A stretch of DNA of 64,000 nt from Desulfuromonas thiophila (GCF_900101955.1 NZ_FNAQ01000004.1:124001-188000); one strand, 5' to 3'. Numbered from the stretch's first letter, positions 38,644-48,141 are shown. The notes: generated by a model from the sequence alone, not told the origin. Numbers and translations are program-made.

Positions 38644-39339
38644 TCAGCCCAGCAGCGCCAGCAGCAGGCTGGTCGCGGCAAAAGCACCAAAAAACAGCTG
38701 CGCGCCCCGCGGTACCGCTAGCTGCGGCACCAAGGCTGCGAGCCCGCACAGCAACAGGACTGTCGCCAACCGGCCATCGGGTACCAGCCTCAGCCAGACC
38801 AGCATCTCGCCCAGAAGCCAGGCGGTCAGCAGCCCCAGCAGCAACAGCAATGTAAAACTGCACAGACTGGCAAGAGCGAACAACACCGCGCCCCAGCCGT
38901 GGCAACGCAGCGCCGCATGTACCTGCCCAACAGCCAGGCAGTCCTGGGCCCGCTGCGCCAGACGGCCGTTGCAATGGCGGGCGAGAATATCGGGGCAGCG
39001 CCCCAAGGGGGCCAGACTGGCACAGAGCAATGCCAGCAGTGCCTGGCTGACAGGATCGGCCAGCGGAAAACTGACCAGGGAACCGGCATGAAGACTCACA
39101 GCAGCCAGCGTCGCCTGGGTATCGTCGGGAGCAACGGTGGCACCGACTGGCAAACGCAGCAGCCAAACGGGCTCAAGCAGCATACCGATCAGCAACCCGG
39201 CTTGCCAGTTCCCGACAATCAGACCTGCCACTGGGCCACACAACAACGGCCGGCACAGCTGCAACTGGGCCAGAGCCGTGCGATCAAGACCGGCCAGCAC
39301 CGCCAGCCCCAGCATCAGGCTCCATTGCAGCACCGACAT
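38644..39339 (-). CDS. PTS mannose/fructose/sorbose-family EIIC component
   Basis: A 231-aa polytopic membrane protein with the EIIC-Man features: N-terminal hydrophobic segments with GLDRTALAQ, then CGPVAGLIVGNWQAGLLIGMLLEPVWLLRLPVGATVAPDD and further TM helices. Start ATG 39339 follows GGGAG, five nt after the EIIB stop. It forms the membrane part together with EIID. The chain is somewhat short and divergent compared with enteric ManY. Confidence 0.88.
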   Translation of the reverse strand: MSVLQWSLMLGLAVLAGLDRTALAQLQLCRPLLCGPVAGLIVGNWQAGLLIGMLLEPVWLLRLPVGATVAPDDTQATLAAVSLHAGSLVSFPLADPVSQALLALLCASLAPLGRCPDILARHCNGRLAQRAQDCLAVGQVHAALRCHGWGAVLFALASLCSFTLLLLLGLLTAWLLGEMLVWLRLVPDGRLATVLLLCGLAALVPQLAVPRGAQLFFGAFAATSLLLALLG

Positions 39340-39343
39340 AGCC

Positions 39344-39832
39344 CTAGTCTCCCAGACAGTGGCACTGGCGGTTCCAGCGTCGAACCCGGTCGGTGGGAAT
39401 GCACTGCGCCTGCACCGCCACACCAAGCTGCGACAAGCGATCAAACACCGCCATATCGGCTTCGTCCACCGCCAGGGTACAGGACAGGCACTGTTTGCCA
39501 GTCATCAGATGCATATTGCCCAAATTAAGTTCAGAAAAATGCAATCCCTGCTCGTAAGCCTGCAGGGCGTCCTGGGGCGTGGCGAACAGAATCAGCAGAT
39601 TGTGATGATGCTCCAGGTGGCGTTGCACCAGGGCCGCCACCTGACTTTGGGAACAGATTTCAACTCGCAAATGCTGCGGCACCACCGCCAGCATCAGTTG
39701 GCTGCGAAACGGGTCGGCGGCCACCGTATCATCGACTACCACCAGGTAATCCGCCCGCACAAAAGGGACCCAGGCCTCCAGCACCTGACCATGAATCAGA
39801 CGGTTATCAACCCGCGCCAGCACCAGCGCCAT
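39344..39832 (-). CDS. PTS mannose/fructose/sorbose-family EIIB component
   Basis: Cytoplasmic EIIB of 162 aa; the phosphorylated histidine is His14 in RVDNRLIHGQVLEAW. Later segments DYLVVVDD and LNLGNMHLMTGKQ fit the sorbose-type EIIB fold. It is a separate polypeptide rather than fused to EIIA. Adjacent to EIIA (3 nt) and EIIC (5 nt), so all are one operon. Confidence 0.93.
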   Translation of the reverse strand: MALVLARVDNRLIHGQVLEAWVPFVRADYLVVVDDTVAADPFRSQLMLAVVPQHLRVEICSQSQVAALVQRHLEHHHNLLILFATPQDALQAYEQGLHFSELNLGNMHLMTGKQCLSCTLAVDEADMAVFDRLSQLGVAVQAQCIPTDRVRRWNRQCHCLGD

Positions 39833-39835
39833 CCG

Positions 39836-40243
39836 TCACTCCCTGCGCCGCAGCACCGTACGGGTGCTGACAATGGCCTCACGGCCGTAACCCGCCAAAT
39901 AATCAGCCAGCGCCTCAATCTCCATGTCCCCACGACAGGAGGCACACTTGAGCAACATCGGCAAATTGACACCATTGAGGATTTCCATCCGGCGCAACGG
40001 CAGATGACGGGCGGCCAGATTAGCGGGCGTGCCACCGAACATGTCCGTCAGCACCAGCACCCCTGCACCGCCGTCGCCAAGTTGCGTCAACAGCGTTTCA
40101 AAGCGCCGTTCCAGTTCGGCACTGTCGAGCCCGCGTTCAACCCCCAGCGCCGCCGCGGCCGGCAGCGGCCCGACGATGGTTGCAGCGGTATCGAGCAGGG
40201 ATTGGGCCAGGGTACCATGGGTGATCACCAGCAATCCGATCAT
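39836..40243 (-). CDS. PTS mannose-family EIIA component
   Basis: Cytoplasmic EIIA of 135 aa with phosphorylated His9 in VITHGTLAQSL and the core LTDMFGGTPANLAARH. The start overlaps the rapZ stop (ATGA). In several Desulfuromonadales I recall only this subunit being kept for regulation; here it stands with complete EIIB, EIIC and EIID, so transport is possible. Confidence 0.93.
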   Translation of the reverse strand: MIGLLVITHGTLAQSLLDTAATIVGPLPAAAALGVERGLDSAELERRFETLLTQLGDGGAGVLVLTDMFGGTPANLAARHLPLRRMEILNGVNLPMLLKCASCRGDMEIEALADYLAGYGREAIVSTRTVLRRRE

Positions 40244-41109
40244 CCGTCCTCCTTGACCAGATCACGATGCACCAGACGCACGGTTGTCCCCTGCTCGGCC
40301 AGACATCTGTGCAACTCCTCAACCAGGGCGACACTGCGATGGCGACCGCCGGTACAGCCAATGGCCACCGTCAGGTAGCTCTTGCCCTCCTGCCGGTAAT
40401 GCGGCAGCAAAAAACCCAGATAGTCGCGCGTGCGCTCAACAAAGGCCCGGCACAGGGGCTGCTGCAGCACAAATTCCCGCACCGGCGCGTCACGACCGGA
40501 AAAGGGCCGCAACTGGGGTTCATAATAGGGATTGGGCAGAAAACGCACGTCGATCACCAGATCGGCCTCAAGAGGCAGACCATAGCGAAAACCAAAGGAT
40601 TCCAGGCGGACCATCAGAGGCACGGCCCGCTCGGCATGACCATGCAACTGGCGCAATACCGCGGCACGCAGTTCATGAACGGTCAGAGCACTGGTATCGA
40701 ACACCACCGTGGCCTGGCGGCGTAAGGGCTGCAACATACTGCGTTCCCGCTCCAGCGCGGCCGGCAGCCCCTCACTGCCGCTCAGGGGATGGCGGCGGCG
40801 GGTTTCGGAAAAACGCCGCAACAGCACCTCGTCGCCGGCATCAAAAAAATAGACCTCCAGCACATAACCGGCCTGCTTCACCGCCGCCAGACCAGTGCCG
40901 GCGCCATCCATGAACTGAGGATTGCGCACATCCATCACCAGCGCTACCCCAACTTGGTGCGAAGCACCACCCTCCTGCTGCAACTGGAGAAACTGGGGCA
41001 ACAACGCCAGCGGAAAATTGTCGATGACAGAAAAACCCTCATCTTCCAGCACCCGCGCCGCTGTCGATTTGCCACTGCCGGAGAGCCCGGTGATCACAAT
41101 GAAACGCAT
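40240..41109 (-). CDS. rapZ: RNase adapter protein RapZ / YvcJ-type nucleotide-binding protein
   Basis: P-loop protein of 289 aa, with GLSGSGKS at residues 8-15, VALVMDVRNPQF and the C-terminal ligand domain SFGFRYGLPLEADLVIDVRFLPNP...IGCTGGRHRSVALVE. In enterobacteria RapZ targets GlmZ RNA to RNase E and senses glucosamine-6-P; in other bacteria the role is less clear. It lies between hprK and EIIA, a widely conserved association. Confidence 0.95.
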   Translation of the reverse strand: MRFIVITGLSGSGKSTAARVLEDEGFSVIDNFPLALLPQFLQLQQEGGASHQVGVALVMDVRNPQFMDGAGTGLAAVKQAGYVLEVYFFDAGDEVLLRRFSETRRRHPLSGSEGLPAALERERSMLQPLRRQATVVFDTSALTVHELRAAVLRQLHGHAERAVPLMVRLESFGFRYGLPLEADLVIDVRFLPNPYYEPQLRPFSGRDAPVREFVLQQPLCRAFVERTRDYLGFLLPHYRQEGKSYLTVAIGCTGGRHRSVALVEELHRCLAEQGTTVRLVHRDLVKEDG

Positions 41110-41112
41110 CCC

Positions 41113-42087
41113 TTACTCCAGACTGTCACCGATAATCAGATGGGAATGCAGCTGGGCCATTTCGGCCATGCGTTTTTCCAGCCGGTCCTGGAACTCCCGT
41201 GCGCTGTTGTAGCCCATTTCCTTAAGGAGTTGGTTGCGGGCTGCCACCTCTATCAGTGTCGAGATGTTGCGACCGGGACAGACCGGTATCTTCAACAGCG
41301 GAATACGGATGTCGAGCAGCTCGTAAAACTGCTCATCAAGCCCCAGTCTGTCGTAGCTGGCACCTTCCTGCCATTCCAGCAGTTCGATGGCCAGATCGAT
41401 CTTTTTACGCTCGCGAATGGCGGCGACACCAAACAGATGTTTGATATTGATGATGCCCAGACCACGCACCTCCATGTGGTAGTGCAGCAGATCACTGCCT
41501 TCGCCAAACAACACAGCCGGCAGTTTGGTGCGCACCCGCACCACATCGTCGGCCACCAGGCGATGACCACGCAACACCAGATCAAGGGCGCATTCGCTCT
41601 TGCCGATGCCGCTTTGGCCCACCAGCAACACGCCAACACCGAAGACATCGACCAGCACACCATGGACGCTGGTCGAGGGCAACAACCGCTCTTCGAGAAA
41701 ACGGCTGATCAGGGAGATAAACGCCGAGCTTTTCATCTCGGTACGCAACAGGGGGATGGAATAGCGGGCGGTCTTTTCCAGCAAAACCGGCGGTGCCATC
41801 TGCCCCTTGGTAATGACAAAACAGGAAAAACCCAGGGCACACAGCTGCTCAACATTGCTCTCGGCAACCTCGGGCGAGAGTTTTTCCAGGTAGCTCAGTT
41901 CGGTGGAACCAAGGATCTGCAACCGATTCGGGTGCAGGTAGTTGTAATGGCCAGCCAGCGCCAGACCCGGCTTCTGAATGCGGTGGGAGGCAATATTCTT
42001 GTCCAACCCGTCGAAGCCGGAGAGCACCTCCAGCTCCAGGCCGGTATCCTCCTCCTCCAGCAACGACCGCACCGTCAGCTGTGCCAT
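41113..42087 (-). CDS. hprK: HPr kinase/phosphorylase
   Basis: Phosphorylates and dephosphorylates Ser46 of HPr. The 324-aa protein has His142 in STSVHGVLVDVFG, the P-loop GQSGIGKS at residues 157-164 and the C-terminal signature EVRGLGIINIKHLFG. ATG 42087 follows GGGGAGC. Its presence with an HPr carrying Ser46 indicates an active regulatory loop rather than sugar uptake alone. Confidence 0.96.
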   Translation of the reverse strand: MAQLTVRSLLEEEDTGLELEVLSGFDGLDKNIASHRIQKPGLALAGHYNYLHPNRLQILGSTELSYLEKLSPEVAESNVEQLCALGFSCFVITKGQMAPPVLLEKTARYSIPLLRTEMKSSAFISLISRFLEERLLPSTSVHGVLVDVFGVGVLLVGQSGIGKSECALDLVLRGHRLVADDVVRVRTKLPAVLFGEGSDLLHYHMEVRGLGIINIKHLFGVAAIRERKKIDLAIELLEWQEGASYDRLGLDEQFYELLDIRIPLLKIPVCPGRNISTLIEVAARNQLLKEMGYNSAREFQDRLEKRMAEMAQLHSHLIIGDSLE

Positions 42088-42116
42088 GATTCCGCTCCCC
42101 TTGCCGCTGCGACGTC

Positions 42117-42575
42117 CTAGGCCGGATCGCCGGTGCGGATGATTTCGTACAATTCCGCGGCGTCGCGGGCCGCCATCAGCTGCGCACGCACCTGCGCGTC
42201 CTTGAGCAATTTGGAAATACGCGCCAGGGTTTTCAGGTGAATACTGACCGAATCCTCCGGTGCCAGCAGCAGAAAAAACAGATGCGCCGGTTTGCCATCC
42301 ATCGAGTCGAAATCAACCCCGGCGCGGCTGCGACCGAAAGCCAGCAAAAGGCGATCGACCGTTTTCAGCTTACCGTGGGGGATCGCCACCCCCTCGCCGA
42401 TACCGGTGCTGCCAAGCCGTTCACGCTCCCGCAATACCTGCAGAACCGCCTCACGGCCAAGTGCGGGCGCGGCACGCAACAGCACCTCGGTCATCTGCTC
42501 CAGGGCCTGGTCCTTGCCCCGGCAACTGAGGTCGGCTTCAACAGCCACCGGGTCGAGCAATTCAACAATACGCAT
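42117..42575 (-). CDS. ptsN: PTS nitrogen-regulatory EIIA (EIIA-Ntr)
   Basis: A 152-aa EIIA of the fructose/mannitol type with phosphorylated His67 in GVAIPHGK and the conserved region FDSMDGKPAHLFFLLLAPEDS. In proteobacteria it belongs to the nitrogen PTS and controls potassium and stress functions through protein contacts. It stands just after the terminator behind rpoN-hpf and before hprK. Confidence 0.93.
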   Translation of the reverse strand: MRIVELLDPVAVEADLSCRGKDQALEQMTEVLLRAAPALGREAVLQVLRERERLGSTGIGEGVAIPHGKLKTVDRLLLAFGRSRAGVDFDSMDGKPAHLFFLLLAPEDSVSIHLKTLARISKLLKDAQVRAQLMAARDAAELYEIIRTGDPA

Positions 42576-42588
42576 GGCTCATCTACAG

Positions 42589-42625
42589 AAAAAACGGGCT
42601 CCGGCACGCATCGTCCAGAGCCCGT
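42589..42625 (-). terminator. Rho-independent terminator after hpf
   Basis: Eight-bp stem ACGGGCTC / GAGCCCGT with a 16-nt loop, followed by six T on the minus strand. It separates the fur-to-hpf unit from the PTS block. Confidence 0.85.
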
Positions 42626-42635
42626 GAGAAACAGA

Positions 42636-43184
42636 TTACTTCTGGGGAACAATCAGGCCATAGTTGCCGTCCGCACGACGATAAATGACATTCACCTCTT
42701 CGGTGGCATCGTCGGTAAACACCAGAAAATCCTTGTGCATCAGATCCATCTGCATGACCGCCTCGTCGACGGACATGGGCTTGACAGAAAAGCTGCTGGT
42801 TTTGACCACACGCGGCTCGCCGCTGAAATCGTCGATGCTGGCCGCCTCGATAATGCTTTTGGTAACGTCACGGCTCTTGCCCTTGCGCGGCGTATGACTT
42901 TTCAGCTTTTCCTTGTAACGTTTGAGCTGGCGTTCGATTTTATCAACCACGGCATCAAGGGCGGCATACATGTCGTCAGTGACCTCGGCCGAAGCCTTGA
43001 TCGTGATCCCTTTGGCCACCAGGGTCACCTCGGCATTGTGACGGATCTTCTTCTCCACCGTCAGCACAACCTGCGCATCGATGGGTTCATCGATGTACTT
43101 GTGAACACGGCCAAGCTTTTCCTCCGCATAGCTGCGCAGGGCATCACTGGAATCCATATGCCGGAACGTGACGGCAATCTGCAT
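42636..43184 (-). CDS. hpf: Ribosome hibernation promoting factor, long form
   Basis: Binds the 30S subunit and promotes 100S dimers in stationary phase. The N-terminal domain is QIAVTFRHMDSSDALRSYAEEKLGRV, with a basic linker and a C-terminal dimerisation domain (VKTSSFSVKPMSVDEAVMQM, ending near GNYGLIVPQK). At 182 aa it is the long form. ATG 43184 has AGGAGG upstream. It follows rpoN by 37 nt, the usual partner. Confidence 0.95.
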   Translation of the reverse strand: MQIAVTFRHMDSSDALRSYAEEKLGRVHKYIDEPIDAQVVLTVEKKIRHNAEVTLVAKGITIKASAEVTDDMYAALDAVVDKIERQLKRYKEKLKSHTPRKGKSRDVTKSIIEAASIDDFSGEPRVVKTSSFSVKPMSVDEAVMQMDLMHKDFLVFTDDATEEVNVIYRRADGNYGLIVPQK

Positions 43185-43221
43185 AAGGTCAACCTCCTGT
43201 CGGGCTTCCCGCAAGGGAAGA

Positions 43222-44679
43222 TTAAAATAAGCGCCTACGCGCCGTTGATGAACGAATTCCCAGCATTTCCCGGTATTTTGTAACAGTTCGGCGGGCGATG
43301 TCAATTCCGTCGGCTCTGAGCAGCTCAACGATTTTCTGATCTGAATACGGCTTTTTCGGATTCTCGGCCGCAACCAGGTCGCGAATCCGGCATTTGACCG
43401 CCTCTGAAGCAATGGTATCGCCTTCGTCGGTATTGATACTGCTGTTGAAAAAATATTTCAGCTCAAACAGCCCTTGGGGGGTTTGAACGTATTTATTGGT
43501 GGTTACCCGGCTGATGGTCGACTCGTGCATCTCGACATCCTCGGCCACATCGCGCAACACCAGCGGCTTGAGATAACTGATGCCATGATCGAAAAAATCC
43601 CGCTGGAACTTGACGATACTTTTAGTCACACGGTAGATGGTGCGCTGACGCTGGTGAATACTTTTGATCAGCCACAGGGCACCACGCATCTTCTCCTGAA
43701 TATACTCGTTGGTCTGCGCGTCAATCTGCTTGCCCGACAGATTGGCATAATAGGAGCTGATCCGCAGATTGGCCAAACCATCGTCATTCAGCGACACCAG
43801 GTACTCATCACCCACCTTATGAACGAAAATATCCGGAGTGATGTAGTGCACATCGCCACCGCCGAATTGACTGCCCGGTTGCGGATCGAGGGTGGCCAAC
43901 AAACGAGCAGCATCAAGCACCTCTTCGACACTAACCCGGCACTGACGAGCAATGGCGCTATAACGGCGTTCCTCCAACTCACGAGCGTGACGACAGATGA
44001 TGCGCTCGGCCAGGGAATCCTTCAGTCCCAGTGCCCGCAACTGCAACTGCAAACACTCAGCCAGATTGCGGGCAGCCACGCCTGGCGGATCGAACTGCTG
44101 CACCACGGCCAGCACCTGCTCCACCTGATGCAGTTCCGCCTGACACTGAGCCGCCAACTCATCAAGAGAGCAGCGCAGGTAGCCATTGTCATCAAGGTTA
44201 CCGATCAATACCAGACCAATCTGCTGCAATGCGTCCGGCAGACGCGACAGCTTGAGCTGCCACTGCAGATGATCACACAGAGTGGTCTTGGTCGTCAGCA
44301 GGTTTTCATAAGACGGATAATCGTCATCGTCAAAATTCTCCGTCATACTGCCACCCTGGCTGAAGCCTTGCAGGTAGCTTTGCCAGTCATCGATCTGGGC
44401 CAGGCCGTCAGCTTCGCTGACCTCGCGGGTAGTTTCGGCCGCAGCCGCCTCTTCAGCGGCGCTTACCGCCTCGCCAACCACCGGCGTCTCGTCGCCACGG
44501 ACGTCATCGTTGTCCTGCTGCTGACCGATTTCCAGTACCGGATTCTCTTCGAGTTCCTGGTTGACCACCTCCTCAAGCTCCAGCCGCGACATCTGCAGCA
44601 GCTTGATTGCCTGCTGCAGCTGCGGTGTCATGATCAGCTGCTGACTGAGTTTGAGTTGCTGACGCAGTTCGATGGCCAT
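43222..44679 (-). CDS. rpoN: RNA polymerase sigma-54 factor
   Basis: Alternative sigma factor for -24/-12 promoters, needing ATP-dependent enhancer-binding proteins. The 485-aa protein starts with the Gln-rich region I (LRQQLKLSQQLIMTPQLQQAIKLLQ), has an acidic linker, and ends with the RpoN box ARRTVTKYREML. ATG 44679 follows GGGAGCGCC. It lies between lptB and hpf, as in many proteobacteria. Confidence 0.97.
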   Translation of the reverse strand: MAIELRQQLKLSQQLIMTPQLQQAIKLLQMSRLELEEVVNQELEENPVLEIGQQQDNDDVRGDETPVVGEAVSAAEEAAAAETTREVSEADGLAQIDDWQSYLQGFSQGGSMTENFDDDDYPSYENLLTTKTTLCDHLQWQLKLSRLPDALQQIGLVLIGNLDDNGYLRCSLDELAAQCQAELHQVEQVLAVVQQFDPPGVAARNLAECLQLQLRALGLKDSLAERIICRHARELEERRYSAIARQCRVSVEEVLDAARLLATLDPQPGSQFGGGDVHYITPDIFVHKVGDEYLVSLNDDGLANLRISSYYANLSGKQIDAQTNEYIQEKMRGALWLIKSIHQRQRTIYRVTKSIVKFQRDFFDHGISYLKPLVLRDVAEDVEMHESTISRVTTNKYVQTPQGLFELKYFFNSSINTDEGDTIASEAVKCRIRDLVAAENPKKPYSDQKIVELLRADGIDIARRTVTKYREMLGIRSSTARRRLF

Positions 44680-44772
44680 GGCGCTCCCTTGTTTACCCTC
44701 AGCCGGTCCAGGCCGGCGCAGCAAAGCCCATACAGAGCTCCTGCCACCATCCTAGTACGGCACCGCAACTTT

Positions 44773-45513
44773 TCACAGTCGGAAATCCTGGCCCAGATAG
44801 ATTTCGCGGGCCCGGTCACTGGCGGCAATCTGCGCGGGCGTTCCCTGTTCCAGCACCGTGCCGGCGCTGAGGATGCAGGCCCGATCACAAACCCCGAGGG
44901 TTTCGCGCACATTGTGATCGGAGATCAGCACACCAATTCCACGGCTTTTCAGCCCGGCAATCAGAATCTGGATATCGTTGACAGCCAGCGGATCGATCCC
45001 GGCAAAGGGCTCATCGAGCAAAATAAAACGCGGGTCGATTACCAGTGCGCGCGCGATTTCCGTACGTCTTCGCTCACCACCCGACAGCGCGTACCCGTAA
45101 CTGTCGGCAACCTGCTCCAGGCGGAACTCGCTCAGCAAGGCTTCAAGACGCTGCTGACGCTGCTGGCGATCGGCCACATGATATTCCAGAATGGCCAGCA
45201 GGTTCTGCCGCACCGTCATTTTGCGGAAAACCGAGGCTTCCTGCGGCAGATAAGCGACCCCGGCCAAGGCCCGGCGGTACATGGGCCAGTCGGTCATGTC
45301 CTGTTCATCCAGCAGGATACGCCCCTGATCGGGTCGTACCAGCCCGACAATCATGTAGAACGAGGTGGTTTTCCCCGCCCCGTTGGGCCCGAGCAGACCG
45401 ACCACCTCGCCACTATGGAGGCACAGATCGACAGCCTGCACCACGCAGCGCCGGCGATAACACTTGTGCAGACCCTCGGCCCGCAGACAGCTGCGCGACG
45501 GCGAAACCGGCAT
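44773..45513 (-). CDS. lptB: LPS export ATP-binding protein LptB
   Basis: ATPase of the LptB2FGC extractor. Walker A is GPNGAGKTT, the signature is LSGGERRR, Walker B is [13 protein letters not shown] and the switch histidine is in ISDHNVRE. The 246-aa length is normal. The start overlaps the lptA stop (TGATG). Its permease partners lptF and lptG are at 29.3-31.5 kb. Confidence 0.97.
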   Translation of the reverse strand: MPVSPSRSCLRAEGLHKCYRRRCVVQAVDLCLHSGEVVGLLGPNGAGKTTSFYMIVGLVRPDQGRILLDEQDMTDWPMYRRALAGVAYLPQEASVFRKMTVRQNLLAILEYHVADRQQRQQRLEALLSEFRLEQVADSYGYALSGGERRRTEIARALVIDPRFILLDEPFAGIDPLAVNDIQILIAGLKSRGIGVLISDHNVRETLGVCDRACILSAGTVLEQGTPAQIAASDRAREIYLGQDFRL

Positions 45514-46037
45514 CAGGAGGCGTCCCCGTGCTCCGGCACGAAGAGGGCCCGTACCCGTTGCTGGCTGCCTCCTTCCACCTGGCTGCGCCGCTCGTTGAGG
45601 TAGAGGCGGATGGTTTCGCCGGCCACCTCGTTTTCGCCCTGCACCACACGCGGGGCACCGCCAAGCTCAATGCGGGCCTCGGCAACAAAGAACTCGGCCC
45701 GTTCCCCATAAGCCACCCGATCAAGTTGCACAATCCGCACAGCCCCTTCAGCCAGTACCCGTTCGATCTGGCGCTTGCTGCCCTGCTGCTGATAGAACAC
45801 CGTCAGCTTGTCGGCATAAATCGTCGCCTGATCCTGCCGTGCCTGCACCTGACCACTGAACACAAACAGACCGCGCACATCATCGACCTGCAGCTGATTG
45901 GCCACCACCTGCACCGGCAAACCGCTATCATGCTGAATCTGGCCCTCTTGTGCCGCCCAGCCGGGCCCGGCCAGCAATCCCAGCAAAACAACCGCCACCA
46001 GCCAAAACCGCCGTCGCACAGATTTTCCGCTTCCCAT
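45513..46037 (-). CDS. lptA: LPS transport periplasmic protein LptA
   Basis: Periplasmic bridge carrying LPS to the outer membrane. A signal peptide ([22 protein letters not shown]) precedes an OstA-like domain of about 145 aa with [38 protein letters not shown] 46037 follows AAGGAGATAGGGCGA. It is placed between lptC and lptB as expected. Confidence 0.93.
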   Translation of the reverse strand: MGSGKSVRRRFWLVAVVLLGLLAGPGWAAQEGQIQHDSGLPVQVVANQLQVDDVRGLFVFSGQVQARQDQATIYADKLTVFYQQQGSKRQIERVLAEGAVRIVQLDRVAYGERAEFFVAEARIELGGAPRVVQGENEVAGETIRLYLNERRSQVEGGSQQRVRALFVPEHGDAS

Positions 46038-46057
46038 TCGCCCTATCTCCTTGCCTC

Positions 46058-46624
46058 TTAAGGGCGGGGAACCAGCGTCGCCCGCACCGTCTGTTGCAAG
46101 TGTAACTGGCGCTGCGCCAGATCGTAACGCAAACCGCTGCCACTCAATTGCAGTTGCGGCCCACTCAGTTCCACCGCCGCATCGCTGGACAGCTGCCCCT
46201 CACTACCAAGCTTGCCTTCAAAGATCAACCGGTCACAGCGTACCCGGTAGCCGTCCGGGCGGGTCAGTTCCACCGCGCCTTCCAGCGTGATCCGCTGTTC
46301 GTTCGGCCAGGCCGTGCCGTTTTGCGCCACAAGCCGCAGGATACCGTCGGCCCGCGGCAGAGTCAGTGTCACCGGCTGCAATTCCACCCGGTCCTGCTCC
46401 AGCTGGTACAGGGCCGTCTCGCCTTCGAGACTCCAGAAGGTCCGGCCATCACGGATTTCACTGTACTGGAAATGCTGCAGAGCGGCATCGGCCAGGATTT
46501 CTCCCTGTTCGACAGGATCAGACAGTGGCGGCACCCGGCGGCCAAGCAGCACCGTCACCAGGGTCGCGCCACAGAGCACAATAAACAGCCACAGCAGCAC
46601 AAGCCGGACCCGTTGGCGCACCAT
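46058..46624 (-). CDS. lptC: LPS export ABC transporter periplasmic protein LptC
   Basis: Bitopic membrane protein: one N-terminal TM helix (LVLLWLFIVLCGATLVTVLLG) and a periplasmic beta-jellyroll of about 155 aa including LEGAVELTRPDGYRVRCDRLIFEG. The 188-aa size and position between kdsC and lptA support LptC; sequence conservation in this family is low. Confidence 0.9.
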   Translation of the reverse strand: MVRQRVRLVLLWLFIVLCGATLVTVLLGRRVPPLSDPVEQGEILADAALQHFQYSEIRDGRTFWSLEGETALYQLEQDRVELQPVTLTLPRADGILRLVAQNGTAWPNEQRITLEGAVELTRPDGYRVRCDRLIFEGKLGSEGQLSSDAAVELSGPQLQLSGSGLRYDLAQRQLHLQQTVRATLVPRP

Positions 46625-46630
46625 GGCAGA

Positions 46631-47161
46631 CTACTCCGCGACCTCGGCAAAATAGCGCGCCGTCACCTCGCCCCAGCAGCCGGACTGTTTCAGCAGCAGA
46701 TCGCAGATTTCGCGCACGGCACCAGCGCCCCCCGGTCGACGGGTGACGTAATCGACATAGGGGAACAGCTCCTCGACCGCATCGGCCACAGTGAAGGCAC
46801 AACCCACCTGCCGCAAAACCGGCAGATCGATCAGGTCGTCACCGGCATAGGCCACCTGCTCCGGCCGCAAACCGGTCTGCTGCAAAATCCGCCTGAAAGG
46901 TTCCAGCTTGTTCTTGGCCCCCTGAAACACCAGCTCGATACCCAGTTCGCGGGCCCGCAGGGCCACCACCTCCGACTGCCGGCCGGTAATGATGCCGACC
47001 TGAATGCCGGCCCGTTGCAGCAGTTTCAACCCATGCCCGTCACGCACATGGAACTGCTTGGTCTCCACGCCGTTATGGTCGTAGATGATGCGGCCATCGG
47101 TCAGTACGCCATCAACATCAAGCAGCAGCAGGCGGATGTTGCGCATACGTTCACGGATCAT
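46631..47161 (-). CDS. kdsC: 3-deoxy-D-manno-octulosonate-8-phosphate phosphatase
   Basis: HAD phosphatase releasing Kdo from Kdo-8-P. The nucleophile motif DVDGVLTDG has Asp15 and Asp17; GIITGR and AYAGDDLIDLPVLR are motifs II and IV. It has 176 aa without a cap domain, consistent with the tetrameric KdsC type. The start overlaps the kdsD stop (TGATG). Confidence 0.96.
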   Translation of the reverse strand: MIRERMRNIRLLLLDVDGVLTDGRIIYDHNGVETKQFHVRDGHGLKLLQRAGIQVGIITGRQSEVVALRARELGIELVFQGAKNKLEPFRRILQQTGLRPEQVAYAGDDLIDLPVLRQVGCAFTVADAVEELFPYVDYVTRRPGGAGAVREICDLLLKQSGCWGEVTARYFAEVAE

Positions 47162-48141
47162 CAGACAACTCCCGCCTTGAGCAGATCGTGCAGATGCAGA
47201 ATGCCGACCGGCCGCCGATCATCCGGCTGATCAAATACAAACAGTGAGGTAATCTGGTATTGTTCCATATGCTGCAAGGCCTTGGCCGCCAGATTGTCGC
47301 GCAGAATCCTTTTGGGCTGCCGACTCATGACCTGCTCCATGGTTTTCTCCAGGCAGCTCAGACTGTCCCTGAGACAGCGGCGCAGATCGCCATCGGTAAA
47401 AACACCAACCAGCGCGCCCACATCATCAATCACGCCGGTCACGCCCAGTTTTTTACTGGTGATCTCAAACAGCGCCTCCTGCACCGGAGTCTGCAGCCCC
47501 ACCAGCGGGATGGCCTCACCGCTGTGCATCAGATCCTCCACCCGCAGCAGCAACCTCTTGCCCAGGGTACCGCCAGGATGAAACAGGGCGAAATCCTCCG
47601 GCTTGAAATCGTGCAGCTTCAGCAGCGCCACCGCCAGAGCATCACCCATGGCCAGGGTAGCGGTCGTGCTGGCCGTCGGTGCCAGCCCCAACGGACAGGC
47701 TTCACGCTCGACGGAGATATCGAGCGTCACATCGCCGGCGCGACCCAGGCTGCTGGCAGGATTACCGGTCATGGCCACCAGTTTCAGGCCCAAGCGTTTG
47801 ATTACCGGCAGAATGCGGACGATTTCCTCGGTTTCGCCCGAATTCGATACCGCCACCACCACATCACCCTTCATCAGCATACCAAGGTCACCATGAATAC
47901 CCTCGGCCGGATGAAGGAAAAAGGCCGGCGTGCCTGTCGAAGCCATGGTAGCGGCGATTTTCTGACAGATCAGCCCCGATTTGCCCATGCCGGTGATGAC
48001 CACCCGCCCTTCACAGGCAGCAAGCAGCTCCACCGCTCGGCAGAAGCTCTCACCGATACGCTGCTGCAGGGCCAGCACGGCCTGTGCCTCGATGCGCAGG
48101 GTGTCGCAGGCATTGGTGATCAGCTCATCCCAGGCCATCAT
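47161..48141 (-). CDS. kdsD: Arabinose-5-phosphate isomerase
   Basis: Interconverts ribulose-5-P and arabinose-5-P for Kdo synthesis. The N-terminal SIS domain has GMGKSGLICQKIAATMASTGTPAFFLHPAEGIHGDLGM and SNSGETEE; two C-terminal CBS domains follow (DLMHSGEAIPLV and VMSRQPKRILRDN). It has 326 aa. Two adjacent ATG codons overlap the kdsA stop; the first is used here. Confidence 0.96.
   Translation of the reverse strand: MMAWDELITNACDTLRIEAQAVLALQQRIGESFCRAVELLAACEGRVVITGMGKSGLICQKIAATMASTGTPAFFLHPAEGIHGDLGMLMKGDVVVAVSNSGETEEIVRILPVIKRLGLKLVAMTGNPASSLGRAGDVTLDISVEREACPLGLAPTASTTATLAMGDALAVALLKLHDFKPEDFALFHPGGTLGKRLLLRVEDLMHSGEAIPLVGLQTPVQEALFEITSKKLGVTGVIDDVGALVGVFTDGDLRRCLRDSLSCLEKTMEQVMSRQPKRILRDNLAAKALQHMEQYQITSLFVFDQPDDRRPVGILHLHDLLKAGVV

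Noticed and set aside
37847-39166. EIID as a 439-residue protein
   Set aside because: The first 180 codons overlap the EIIC gene in another frame and do not resemble EIID. ATG 38626 gives the normal size.
43474-45603. Long plus-strand open frame opposite rpoN and lptB
   Set aside because: Antisense mirror of conserved genes, with no ribosome site or family motif.
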